Shown here: positions 53,556 to 62,633 of the stretch, piece by piece | Numbering within the stretch: the stretch's first letter is position 1 | Layout: every line of letters begins with the position of its first letter | DNA from: DASQPR01 sp963727415 | GTDB taxonomy: Bacteria; Actinomycetota; Actinomycetes; Mycobacteriales; Micromonosporaceae | Direction of reading: 5' to 3' | Length of the DNA: 64,000 nucleotides | NCBI GenBank assembly: GCA_963727415.1 | Contig: CAVSGF010000008.1 | Span: 186,001-250,000, forward strand | Notes under the pieces: model-generated | What the model saw: only the letters and a program-made list of their open reading frames with translations | Databases searched by the model: none | What the model was told of the DNA's origin: nothing | Translations under genes and position numbers: made by a program

Positions 53556-55049
53556 TCACTCGCGGCCGCCATCTCCGGCTGCTGTACAGGGTGCGTCCCG
53601 TCGTCGGTCTGTGCCTTGGCCAGCCGCCGGGTCAGGTGCAGGCCCTCCAGCGCGAACTCGACCGCCGCGGCGGCCTCGCCCCGGCTGGGCGCGTCGCCGA
53701 TGCCGAGCCGTTCCAGCATCTTGGCCAGCCCGGGTACGGTGCCGAGCTGGCGCAGCAGCTCTCGGCCGGCGACCAGCTCACCGGTCTCGATCGATCTCGC
53801 CGTCGGCGACCAGCTCATGAAGCCGGACAGGTCGAGCCCGGCCAGCCGGGCGCGGAACGGTCTCGGCGGTGGCGCGGCGCAGCAGGTGGTCGAGCACCTC
53901 GACCTCGCGGCCCTCTTCGCCGCTCTCGAACTCGACCTTGCCGCGCAGCGTGCTGGTCAGCACGGACGGCAGGTCGCACGATCGCGCGCGACCGGCGCTG
54001 GCGCTCGCCGACGGATCGCCGGCCCGGCGCAGCGCGGACGCCGCGACGGTCTCGGCGGCGGCGATCGCGAACCGCGCCGACACGCCGGAGCGCGCGTCGA
54101 CCGCGGGGGACTCGCGGACGGCGCGGGTGAACCGGGCGAGCACCTCGAGCAGGTGCTCGGGCACCGTCGGCGACGCAGGTCGGCCTCCTGGCGCATCAGG
54201 TCCGAGCTCGTCGTCCAGCTCGAGCGGGTAGTGGGTGCGGATCTCGGCGCCGAACCGGTCCTTCAGCGGGGTGATGATCCGGCCGCGGTTGGTGTAGTCC
54301 TCCGGGTTGGCGCTGGCCACCAGCAGCAGGTCCAGCGGCAGCCGCAGCTGGTAGCCGCGGACCTGGATGTCCCGCTCCTCCAGCACGTTGAGCAGCGCCA
54401 CCTGGATGCGCTCGGCCAGGTCGGGCAGCTCGTTGACGGCGAAGATGCCGCGGTTGGTGCGCGGCACCAGCCCGTAGTGGATGGTCTCCGGGTCGCCGAG
54501 GGTGCGGCCCTCGGCCACCTTGATCGGGTCGACGTCGCCGATCAGGTCGCCGACGCTGGTGTCCGGGCGTGGCCAGCTTCTCGCCGTAACGCATCGACGC
54601 GGTGCAGCCAGCCGACCGGCAGCTCGTCGCCGAGCTCGGCCAGGCGGCCGCCGGCGGCGCGGGCGTGATCGGTGCAGCGGGTGCTCGTTGAGCTCGCAGC
54701 CGGCGACCACCGGCGTCCACTCGTCGAGCAGGCCGACCAGGGTGCCGGATCAGCCGGGTCTTGCCCTGGCCGCGCTCGCCGAGCAGCACCATGTCGTGGC
54801 CGGCCAGGAGGGCGCGCTCGAGCTTCGGGCAGCACGGTGTCGTCGAAGCCGACGATGCCGGGGAAGCGCGGCGGCGCCGGCGCGCAGCCGAGCCAGCAGG
54901 TTCGCGCGCAGCTCATCCTTGACAGGTCGGTATCGGTATCCGGCAGACCGTAGGTCGCCGAGCGTGCGCGGCAGGTTTTCGGGGATCGCCAGGTTGGCGG
55001 GGATCTCGTGTTCGCGGCTCTCAGCGAAGATCTCGGTCACTTCTCGCAC
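53556..55049 (-). CDS. AAA+ ATPase, Mg-chelatase ChlI/MoxR-like (many frameshifts)
   Basis: The gene runs leftward from a GTG at 55049: VTEIFAESREHEIPANLAIP, then in changing frames FPGIVGFDDTVLP, Walker A in MVLLGERGQGKTRLIR, GDLIGDVDPIKVAEGRTLGD, ETIHYGLVPRTNRGIFAVNE, VALLNVLEERDIQVRGYQLR, the sensor region LLLVASANPEDYTNRGRIIT, LTSTLRGKVEFESGEEGREV and GTVPGLAKMLERLGIGDAPS. The order and completeness of the AAA+ motifs suggest a working gene hidden by base errors. The stop near 53556 is a best guess. About 490 residues if repaired. It sits directly upstream of the VWA gene and is very likely co-transcribed. Confidence 0.6.
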
Positions 55050-55207
55050 GCTAGCTCGCGCGCCGCGGCAGCGACACCTGCTTACGCTGGCTGAGAAAAA
55101 TCAGTTCCCGAATCGGGTGGTCACGCCGTGCGTAATGTCGCCGCGATCGCCAGATCCGCCCCGAACAAGATCGAGTCGGCGGGGGTCGTCCGGGGTAGCT
55201 TTTTGGC

Positions 55208-55783
55208 ATGCCCGATCGCGATGGCCGGCATCCGGGGGAACTGCCGGGGGAGCTATTACTGGTGCGCCACGCGATGCCAGCGGCCAACCCCGACCAGCCA
55301 CCGGCGCTCTGGCCGCTGTCCGACGCCGGTAGCTCGGCAGCGAGTGCGCTGTGCCGCGCGCTGCCGGACGGGTCACTGCGTGTCGCCAGTAACGAAAAGA
55401 AGGCCGTGGAAACGATCGGCGCTATCAGCTCCGATGATCGATTCGATGAGGTAGGCCGGGATGAGCCGTTCGGGGGCGACTTCCGGGGACGCCGCCGCGC
55501 GTACCTGAGCGGGTCTGGCCCGGCGGGCTGGGAGCCCCGATCCGAAGTAGCAACTCGGTTCGACGCCGGCATCCGGCACTGGCGGGCAATCGCCGGAGAC
55601 AGGGTGCTCGTGGTGGCCACGCACGGCATGGCGATGACGCTGTGGCTGGCGGCCACGGTCGGGCTCGATGACCCGGCCGGGTTCTGGGCCGGGCTGCGGT
55701 TTCCGGATCTGCTCTCGGTCGACCTCGAGCGGCGAACAGTCAGTCACCGCCAAAGATCCGGTTACCAGGCGGCCGGCTGGTAG
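55208..55783 (+). CDS. Histidine phosphatase superfamily protein
   Basis: 191 residues. RHG-type motif LLVRHAMPAANP near residue 18, central SNEKKAVETIG at the substrate-binding position, and the second catalytic His in VVATHGMAMTLWLA. Phosphoglycerate mutase-like fold; substrate unknown, probably a small phosphate ester. Convergent with the SDR gene, overlapping it by 22 bp at the 3' ends. Confidence 0.85.
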   Translation: MPDRDGRHPGELPGELLLVRHAMPAANPDQPPALWPLSDAGSSAASALCRALPDGSLRVASNEKKAVETIGAISSDDRFDEVGRDEPFGGDFRGRRRAYLSGSGPAGWEPRSEVATRFDAGIRHWRAIAGDRVLVVATHGMAMTLWLAATVGLDDPAGFWAGLRFPDLLSVDLERRTVSHRQRSGYQAAGW

Positions 55784-57333
55784 TCCTTGAGGAAGACGCC
55801 GTACACGTCCTCGCCGGCTTCGCCGCGGACGATCGGGTCGTAGACGCGGGCCGCGCCGTCGACCAGGTCCAGCGGCGCGTGGAAGCCCTCGTCGGCCAGC
55901 CGCATCTTGGTCGGATGCGGGCGCTCATCGGTGATCCAGCCGGTGTCCACGGACGGTCATCAGGATGCCGGTCGGTGGCGAACATCTCCTGTGGCGCTGG
56001 TGCGGGTCAGCATGTTCAGCGCCGCCTTCGCCATGTTGGTGTGCGGGTGACCGGCGCCCTTGTACCCGCGGCCGAAGACGCCCTCCATGGCCGAGACGTT
56101 CACGATGTACTTGCGCTGCGGCCGGAGCGGCCGCCATCGCCGGACGCAGCCGGCTGATCAGGATGAACGGCGCGGTGGAGTTGCACAGTTGCACTTCCAG
56201 CAGCTCGATCGGGTCGACGTTCTGTACCACGTCTGGACCCAGCTGTTCGTCGAGGCCAGGTCGGGGAGCAGGCCGCCGGCGTCGATGGCGGTGCTCGACC
56301 GGTACCGCTCGACCGACGCGCCCTCGGCCGACATCGCCAGTTGTGTCACCACGTCAGGAGTGACCTGATGATGCCCGTGACCGGCCAGAGCCGTCTTGGA
56401 CGTGTGAATGTGCCCGAACGTGATCACCTCGGGCAGGTCGCCCGGCGGCAGCGGCTCGGATTCGCCGGCGACCAGGGGCGCGTACGCACCCGGCGAGCGG
56501 CGCACGGTCTGTGCCGCGTTGTTGATCAGGATGTCCAGCGGTCCCGCCGCGGCAACCGAATCGGCCAGTGCGATCACCTGTGCCGGGTCGCGCAGGTCGA
56601 TGCCGACGACGCGGAGCCGGTGCATCCACTCGGCGCTGTCCGGCATCGCCTGGAACCGCCGGACCGCGTCGTTCGGGAACCGCGTGGTGATCGTGGTGTG
56701 CGCGCCGTCGCGGAGCAGGCGAAGCGCGATGTACATGCCGATCTTCGCCCGGCCGCCGGTGAGCAACGCGGTCCGGCCGGACAGGTCGGTACGCGCGTCC
56801 CGGCGCGCGTGATGGGCGGCCGCGCAGTCCGGGCACAACTGGTGGTAGAACGAGTCCACCACGTGGAAACGCTTCTTACACGCGTAGCAGCCCATGGGCC
56901 GCAGGAGTGTGCCGGCGGTCCGGCCGGTCGCGCTGCCGCGCAGCGGCAAGCCGGCCGTCTCGTCGTCGATACGCCCGGGCGCGCCCGTCGCGGTCGCCCC
57001 GATCACCGCCTGATCATGGGCGCGAGCGGCCGCCCGGCGCTCGCTGCGCCGTTGCTGCTTCACGCTCTTGAACAAGCGGGCGGTCGCCCGTTGCACCGTG
57101 ATCAAGTCCGGGTGATCGGATGGCAGCCTCTCGATCTCGGCGAGTACGTCGAGCATGATCGCCATCCGCCGCGGATCGACGCGCCGCTCATCCGCGGCCG
57201 GCCGGGTGCGGTCTTCGGTGAGCATCTCGGTCGCCCTGGGCTCGCGCGAGGGATCAGGCTCGTGGGAGGGGCCAGCGGCGCGGCCGTACTCGGCTTGCTG
57301 ACCGGCGGGCGGGGTGACCTTGCTGTGCGACAT
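55762..57333 (-). CDS. SDR oxidoreductase with zinc-ribbon-like segment (frameshifts near the end)
   Basis: About 520 residues. A helical, charged N-terminus (AIMLDVLAEIERLPSDHPDL) is followed by GCYACKKRFHVVDSFYHQLC-PDC, a four-cysteine ribbon, then an SDR Rossmann domain: ALLTGGRAKIGMYIALRLLR, ILINNAAQTVRRSP. Past about 56,215 the sequence continues in other frames: NVDPIELLEVQLCNSTAPFI, KYIVNVSAMEGVFGRGYKGA-type strands, HPHTNMAKAALNML and KMRLADEGFHAPLDLVDGAA to DYQPAAW. Shifts lie near 56,215, 56,130, 55,985 and 55,950. The usual catalytic YxxxK reads TNMAK, so the Tyr is missing. I recall fungal and bacterial relatives with the same change. Function unknown. Confidence 0.65.
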
Positions 57334-57478
57334 CCGGGCCTTACTTTGGGAGAACTGAACTCTGGGAGAACTGATCGGTCGATCCCAGGACTCTACCCGG
57401 ACCGTCCGGTGCGTCCGCTGATCAAGCGGGGTAGACCGCCTGATCACTGGCCCTCCCGCCGCGTCCCGGGCGTGATGC

Positions 57479-57739
57479 TCACTGCACCTCGCGGCGTAGC
57501 GAGTAGGTCACCATGTTCAGCCGCTGCGGCTGACCGACCACCAGGACCGTCCGGTCGTACGCCTGCCATCCGGCCGCGCCGGCCCGGTTGAGGTGCCTGA
57601 GATCGTTGTAGCGCTCGTCGGTTCCCCATCGCTGGCTGCCCTCGGGGCTGTGGAATGTGGCGTTCCAGTCCATCGCGTTGTCGCTGCCCAGCGAACCGGC
57701 CGCCCGGTACTCCAGGCGTGCGTACTCCCACCTCGTCAT
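57479..57739 (-). CDS. Small hypothetical protein
   Basis: 86 residues: MTRWEYARLEYRAAG, NAMDWNATFHSPEGSQRW, LNRAGAAGWQAYDRTVLVVG, NMVTYSLRREV. It resembles DUF4177-like small proteins (WEY start, GAAGWQ centre). Soluble; function unknown. It shares a convergent-divergent gap with the YoaK-like gene. Confidence 0.65.
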   Translation of the reverse strand: MTRWEYARLEYRAAGSLGSDNAMDWNATFHSPEGSQRWGTDERYNDLRHLNRAGAAGWQAYDRTVLVVGQPQRLNMVTYSLRREVQ

Positions 57740-57914
57740 CTCGCCATTGTGGACGGATCGCTGTCAGTTGGCTACTGCCCGTGCACCGGTTGGTTCCGCG
57801 GCCCGATCCGATTCGAATGGCTGTTGTGTGCCACGCCGTTAGCTGTTCTGTGCCACGCAGGCAAATGGCCTGGCAAACAAGCTGGTGGCAAGGCTTTGCG
57901 GTTAAGGTGATGCG

Positions 57915-58604
57915 GTGCGCTTCTTCGCGGACCCCAAACATGGACCGCTGCCGGCGCTGCTGCTGGTCCTCACGTTTGTCAGCGGGATAGCCGACGCCGT
58001 CAGCGTGGTTGCGCTGGGCCGGGTGTTCGTCGCGAACATGACCGGAAACGTTGTCTTCATCGCCTTCGCGGCGATCCGGGTAGCCGGCTTCTCGCTGCGC
58101 GCGTCCCTTTCGGCGCTGGCCGGGTTCCTGGTCGGCGCCCAGGTCGCCGGGCGCCTGATCGCGCGCCAAACCAACCGGAGTTCGTTGCTGCGCGACACCG
58201 TGCTGGTCGAGGTGGCGATGTTCGCGGTGGCATTCGTGATCATGGCAACAGTCCGGCCGTTGATCCCGTTCGCACGCGATACCGCGGTGTTCGCGCTGTC
58301 GCTCGGTATGGGTGCGCAGAACGCCGCGGCCCGCCGGCTGGCGGTACCGGACATCACGACCTCGGTTCTCACCATGACGCTGACCGGTCTCTTCGCGGAA
58401 CTGCCCGGATCTCGGGCCGATGTGGTGCTCCGCCGGGTCGTCGTCGTGGTGTCGCTGTTCGCAGGTGCCGCCGCCGGTGCTTTCACGGTTCTGCACACCG
58501 CCCTCGCGACCGGGGTCGGAATAGCACTGGCGCTGCTGCTCGCCGTCTTTGTCGCCGCGACGCTGGTGAGCCGGCGTCCGGCCGGCTGGCACGGGAGCGC
58601 CTGA
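57915..58604 (+). CDS. YoaK/DUF1275 membrane protein
   Basis: 229 residues with about six membrane helices. DUF1275 wording is clear: LVLTFVSGIADAVSVVALGR, VFVANMTGNVVFIAFAA, LGMGAQNAAARRLAVPDITT, SVLTMTLTGLFAEL. Possible transporter; function unknown. GTG start at 57915. Confidence 0.88.
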   Translation: MRFFADPKHGPLPALLLVLTFVSGIADAVSVVALGRVFVANMTGNVVFIAFAAIRVAGFSLRASLSALAGFLVGAQVAGRLIARQTNRSSLLRDTVLVEVAMFAVAFVIMATVRPLIPFARDTAVFALSLGMGAQNAAARRLAVPDITTSVLTMTLTGLFAELPGSRADVVLRRVVVVVSLFAGAAAGAFTVLHTALATGVGIALALLLAVFVAATLVSRRPAGWHGSA

Positions 58605-58611
58605 TTCATGG

Positions 58612-58676
58612 CGGCCCACCTGCATAACCGCCCACCCGCGTAACCGCCCCACCCGCATAGCCGCCCATTTGCGTGA
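58612..58676. repeat. Four imperfect ~16-bp tandem repeats
   Basis: CCGCCCACCCGCGTAA-like units at 58612, 58628, 58644 (17 bp) and 58661, each differing at two to four positions, directly after the YoaK-like gene. It may extend transcription-stop signals by its C-rich composition, but no hairpin was found. Confidence 0.75.
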
Positions 58677-58940
58677 ATGGCCGCCCCCGGGACCGGCCGG
58701 GCGGACGACTCGTCGGATGAGTGCCCGTCCGCCGTGGATCAGCCGCCGATGGTTCTGGCCGGTCGGCTGGTTCCTGGTGTGGTCGGCCGGTTTCCGATGG
58801 AATCCGACGATTGTTGGGTTGGGGGTCCCGGCTCCGCTGGATCGGCCCAGCGAGATGTCCGGCGAGGCCGGAACCGCCGAGCGGGTGGCTACATCGGCGC
58901 GTCGGTCCCAATCAGTGCGTCAATGCCATTCGGCGTGCCA

Positions 58941-58985
58941 GTCCCAGTCCGCGTGTCAGTCCCAGTCCGCGTGTCAGTCCCAGCA
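58941..58985. repeat. 18-bp tandem repeats overlapping the end of the VOC gene
   Basis: GTCCCAGTCCGCGTGTCA at 58941-58958 and 58959-58976, with a partial third unit. The duplicated sequence includes the stop region of the double VOC gene (stop at 58974), so the duplication arose from the gene's own 3' end. Confidence 0.85.
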
Positions 58986-59684
58986 GAGGCAGAACGGCTT
59001 GCCAGCCGGGTCGGCGTAGACACGCCAGTTCTCACCGCTGCCGGCCAGCTTGGTCGCGCCGAGCGCGAGCACCTGCCGCTCGGCGCGCTCGACATCATCG
59101 ACGGTGACATCGAAGTGGAACTGCTGCGGGTGCGACGGGTCCGGCCACTGTGGTGCTTGATACCCCTCTACCTGCTGGAACATGATCGGCTGAGCGCCGT
59201 CCTCGCCGATCATGGCCATGCCCTCGGCCTCGTAGGTGATCGGCTTGCCGAACAGCTCCGCGTAGAAGTGGCTTAGGGTCTTGGCGTCCGGGCAGTCGAG
59301 CATCACGCCCATGACGGTGATGCTTGGATTGTCGGCGGCCAGGCATAGGTCGAACGGGTGCCCGGCTGGATCGGCGAGGGTGTTCCAAGTCTCGTTCTTT
59401 TTCAGCACGGTCGCGCCGAGCCGCTCGGCGGCCGCTGTCGCCGCCTCCAGATCCGGCACCCGGAGATCCAGGTGAGCCTGCTGTGGCTGATCCTGGCCGG
59501 GCCATTGCGGCGGCACGTGATCATCGGCGCGTTGCAGGCTGATCGTCCAGCCGTCCCGGGTCTTCAGGTTGATCCACTCGTCGTCGGCGTACGACTCGGA
59601 CCAGCCCGCGAGGTCTTGATAGAACCGCGAGAGCCGTGCGATATCACGTGCATCGAGCGCGACGGTGCGCAGACTGCCGATCAT
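58974..59684 (-). CDS. Double-VOC (glyoxalase-like) protein
   Basis: 236 residues, two tandem VOC domains. The first: IGSLRTVALDARDIARLSRF, DDEWINLKTRDGWTISLQ, HLDLRVPDLEAATAAAERLG. The second: TVMGVMLDCPDAKTLSHFY, MIGEDGAQPIMFQQVEGY, FHFDVTVDDVERAERQVLAL, ending ADPAGKPFCLCWD. Actinobacterial glyoxalase/dioxygenase-like group of unknown substrate. GGAGGATC precedes the ATG at 59684. Confidence 0.85.
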   Translation of the reverse strand: MIGSLRTVALDARDIARLSRFYQDLAGWSESYADDEWINLKTRDGWTISLQRADDHVPPQWPGQDQPQQAHLDLRVPDLEAATAAAERLGATVLKKNETWNTLADPAGHPFDLCLAADNPSITVMGVMLDCPDAKTLSHFYAELFGKPITYEAEGMAMIGEDGAQPIMFQQVEGYQAPQWPDPSHPQQFHFDVTVDDVERAERQVLALGATKLAGSGENWRVYADPAGKPFCLCWD

Positions 59685-59920
59685 GCATGATCCTCCGTGT
59701 TTTCCTCCGTGTTCGTGGGGTGCCGGCCCCCGCCGCCCCATTCAGAGCACATCCTGACCGCCGGGTACGACAAGAACGCCCGCGACCGCCGGGTCCAGCG
59801 AAATCGCCGCGCTGATCCCCGCCAGGTGGCCCGGCGGGCGGTCCGGGCCATCGGCCGGATCCGGCGAGGGCGATCACTCGCTACAGGGCGTGGCAGCCCG
59901 CCGGAACGTACAATATCTGG

Positions 59921-60526
59921 ATGAACCGGGCTCACCCGGGAACTGTCGCTCGTGCTCTTGTGCTGGCGGCAGCCGTCGCCGGATTCGCGACCGGTGCGTC
60001 ATCCGTCCCGCCGATCGGAATCGGCGATCAGTTCCCGGCACACGTGTCAGCTACCGCTAGTACGCCCGAAATCGACCTTTCGATCACCGTCGACCTGCTT
60101 ACCTGCGGCATCGCCGAATTCGCCGGGAGCAGCACCACGCTGGAGTCGCCGGACGGTTATCGCTACTGCGAAGCCGACCTTGACATCACCAATGTCGGCG
60201 GCGCTTCCACCGGCAAGCTGAGCCTCACCGGCACCGTGCGAGCCGACGACGAAGGCGACTACGCCAGCGACCCGGACGCCACCAAGGCGGCCGGCGCAGT
60301 CGTCACCACCCTCAACTCCAAGTCCTACGGCGGCACCGCGACTCCGCCGATACCGGCCGGGGGCAGCGCCGAAACCGCCGTGGCATGGGCGCTGCCGCTG
60401 GGTGTCGCCCCGGTCCAGCTCACCTTCGCCGGGTCCGGCATGACGGGTGCCACCGGGGGTGCGGCGATCGGGCCGGTGGCCGCGGCCGCCGACGATATCG
60501 AGTGGCGGCTACCCAAAGGCCAGTGA
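59921..60526 (+). CDS. Secreted hypothetical protein
   Basis: 201 residues. A signal peptide (ARALVLAAAVAGFATGASS) is followed by a Ser/Thr-rich beta-sandwich-like mature part (ATASTPEIDLSITVDLL, YCEADLDITNVGGASTGKLS). Two cysteines in the mature part could form a disulfide. No family recognised. Confidence 0.6.
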   Translation: MNRAHPGTVARALVLAAAVAGFATGASSVPPIGIGDQFPAHVSATASTPEIDLSITVDLLTCGIAEFAGSSTTLESPDGYRYCEADLDITNVGGASTGKLSLTGTVRADDEGDYASDPDATKAAGAVVTTLNSKSYGGTATPPIPAGGSAETAVAWALPLGVAPVQLTFAGSGMTGATGGAAIGPVAAAADDIEWRLPKGQ

Positions 60527-60610
60527 GGGCTTCGCCGGCAATCGCGGGCATCAGGATCGGGCCGGCATCAGCGCGTCCCGGCACCGACCCGTCCGCGTAG
60601 GCTCGGAATT

Positions 60611-61594
60611 GTGAATTCGCAGCGAACCGTCGACTGGGACGGCGACGCGATCGTCGCCATCGATCAGTGTGCGCTTCCGCACGAGCAGCGGTGGCTGCGG
60701 ATCGCGGACGTGGACGAACTGATCAGCGCCATCCGTAGGCTGGCCGTGCGGGGAGCGCCGGCGCTCGGCGGTGCAGGCGCTCTCGGTGTGGCGCTGCTGG
60801 CCCGGCAGTACCCGGCCGAGGAGGTTCCGGACCATGCGGAGCGGCTGGCCTCGGCCCGGCCCACGGCGGTGAACCTGCGGTGGGGCGTGACCAGCGCGCT
60901 GCGACGACTCGCCGATGGCCCGGACGCCGTACTCGCCACGGCTCTTGCCATCCTGGACGCCGATGTGGCCGCCAACATGGAGGCATCGCGGCAGGCCGCC
61001 GACCTGATCCGCGCCTTGGTCCCGCGGAGGCCGCTGCGGCTGCTGACACACTGCAATGCTGGACGCCTCGCCACCGTGGGGTGGGGTACCGCGCTCGGCG
61101 TCGTCTGGCACCTTCATGGCGACGGTGACATCGAGTACGTACTGGCCGACGAGTCCCGGCCGCTGCTCCAGGGTGCCCGGCTGACGGCCTTCGAACTCGA
61201 TGAGGCCGGCGTACCGTACCGGATCTGCCCGGACTCGGCGGCCGCGGCGGCGATGTCGCTGGGCATGGTCGACGCGGTGGTGGTCGGCGCGGACCGGATC
61301 ACCAGCGGCGGCGATGTCGCCAACAAGATCGGGACATATGGGGTTGCGCTGGCGGCGGCCCGCCACCGGATTCCGTTCGTCGTGGTGGCCCCCGAGTCCA
61401 CCCTGGACGAGGATCTGGAAGATGGGTCCGAGATCCAGATCGAGCAGCGCGATCCGGTGGAGGTGACGCACTTCGCCGGTACCGAGGTCGCGCCGAAGAA
61501 TGCCGGAGCGTTCAACCCCGCGTTCGATGTCACACCCCGTGCCCTGGTGACCGCGGTCGTCACCGAGCGGCGGGTGTGGCGCCTGGGCCGTTGA
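60611..61594 (+). CDS. mtnA: 5-methylthioribose-1-phosphate isomerase
   Basis: 327 residues. Converts methylthioribose 1-phosphate to methylthioribulose 1-phosphate; many homologues also accept 5-deoxyribose 1-phosphate. Motifs: RGAPALGGAGALGVAL, catalytic Cys in LLTHCNAGRLATVGWGTALG, VLADESRPLLQGARLTAFEL, catalytic Asp in VVVGADRITSGGDVANKIGT, and the C-terminal FNPAFDVTP. GTG start at 60611. It converges on a class II aldolase gene with a 35-bp 3' overlap; the two probably act in sequence. Confidence 0.93.
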   Translation: MNSQRTVDWDGDAIVAIDQCALPHEQRWLRIADVDELISAIRRLAVRGAPALGGAGALGVALLARQYPAEEVPDHAERLASARPTAVNLRWGVTSALRRLADGPDAVLATALAILDADVAANMEASRQAADLIRALVPRRPLRLLTHCNAGRLATVGWGTALGVVWHLHGDGDIEYVLADESRPLLQGARLTAFELDEAGVPYRICPDSAAAAAMSLGMVDAVVVGADRITSGGDVANKIGTYGVALAAARHRIPFVVVAPESTLDEDLEDGSEIQIEQRDPVEVTHFAGTEVAPKNAGAFNPAFDVTPRALVTAVVTERRVWRLGR

Positions 61595-62243
61595 GCCCGG
61601 CGGCATCGGGGTCGCGGTTGACGCCGTAGCCACTGAGCTTGCCCGCGACGCGTTCGATCTCGTCGGCCGGGAGCAGCCGCGGGTTGCCGGCGGCGGCCGC
61701 ACGCAGCCACACGTCGCAGAGCCACTCGAGATACTGAGCCCGGGAGTACGCGGTGGCGAGGTCGGTCCCGATCGTCACGGTGCCGTGGTTGGCGAGCAGG
61801 CAGCCGGTACGCCCGGCCAGCGCGGTCCGTACCGAGGCGGCTAGTTCCGGCGTGCCATAGGTGGCATATCCGGCGACCCGGACATCACCCCCGAACATCG
61901 CGACCAGGTAGTGGACCGGTGGGAGCACGTCGACCAGCGTGGACGCGGCGGTGGCCGCGACCGAGTGGGTGTGGACCACCGCCCGCGCGTCGGTGTCCCG
62001 GTAGATCGCCAGGTGCATGGCCAGCTCGCTGGTCGGGGGCAGCGGCGCGACCACCGGTGTGCCCTCGCGGTCGTGCACCCCGACCAGGTCCGGGGTCAGC
62101 TGATCGTAGGGCAGGCCGCTCGGGCTGACCGCGATCAGGTCGCCGTGCCGCACCGAGACATTTCCGGACGTACCGACGACCAGGCCGTCGGTGACCATGC
62201 GGCGGCAGTACGCGACCACGTCGCGCCGTTGATCGTCGAGCAC
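61560..62243 (-). CDS. Class II aldolase/adducin family protein (probable Ald2-type aldolase)
   Basis: 227 residues. SGNVSVRHGD, SPSGLPYDQL, catalytic Glu in PPTSELAMHLAIYR, metal-binding His pair in AVVHTHSVAA, and a third His in LLANHGTVTIG are the class II aldolase set. MtnB dehydratases share this fold. Opposite mtnA, and without mtnC/D genes nearby, I favour an aldolase that splits methylthioribulose- or deoxyribulose 1-phosphate into DHAP and an aldehyde (the DHAP shunt) over a dehydratase. That is an inference from context. Confidence 0.82.
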   Translation of the reverse strand: MLDDQRRDVVAYCRRMVTDGLVVGTSGNVSVRHGDLIAVSPSGLPYDQLTPDLVGVHDREGTPVVAPLPPTSELAMHLAIYRDTDARAVVHTHSVAATAASTLVDVLPPVHYLVAMFGGDVRVAGYATYGTPELAASVRTALAGRTGCLLANHGTVTIGTDLATAYSRAQYLEWLCDVWLRAAAAGNPRLLPADEIERVAGKLSGYGVNRDPDAAGLNGPGATPAAR

Positions 62244-62633
62244 TCGCTCACCCTAACCGCGAGCCTGCCCTCTATCCGGTGCTGGGCGCCCGCCGACGAT
62301 CGGTGCCACTGGCCGCGGCTGGAGGGCACCCGATTGCGCGGAGAAACGTCGCGCTGGTCACACCGAGGCACCCTCCAGGTCACACTCCGTCTCGGTCGCG
62401 CTGGGGGCGCCGTCCTGGTCACGGCCAGAGGTCGCTGGATCGAATCGGCGGTGAATGCGCTGGAAAACGGCGCCCGATCGCGGCTGCCGGCCGCTGCCCG
62501 ATCGGGCGGACTTACCCGGTCGTTCGGTACCCGCCGACAAAGTTGGCGTAGTGAGAACGCGGGACACTTGTGTTGATCTTGTAAACTTCACCGACGTAAC
62601 CCGAAGTGCCTGAAGTGCCCCCTGGAGGTATCG
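62244..62633. promoter_or_regulatory. Divergent promoter region of the aldolase and LCP genes
   Basis: 390 bp with no convincing gene. Near the LCP gene, an AT-richer stretch (TTGTGTTGATCTTGTAAACT, 62570s) could hold a -10 element, and GGAGG precedes the GTG start. No repeat was seen. Confidence 0.4.
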
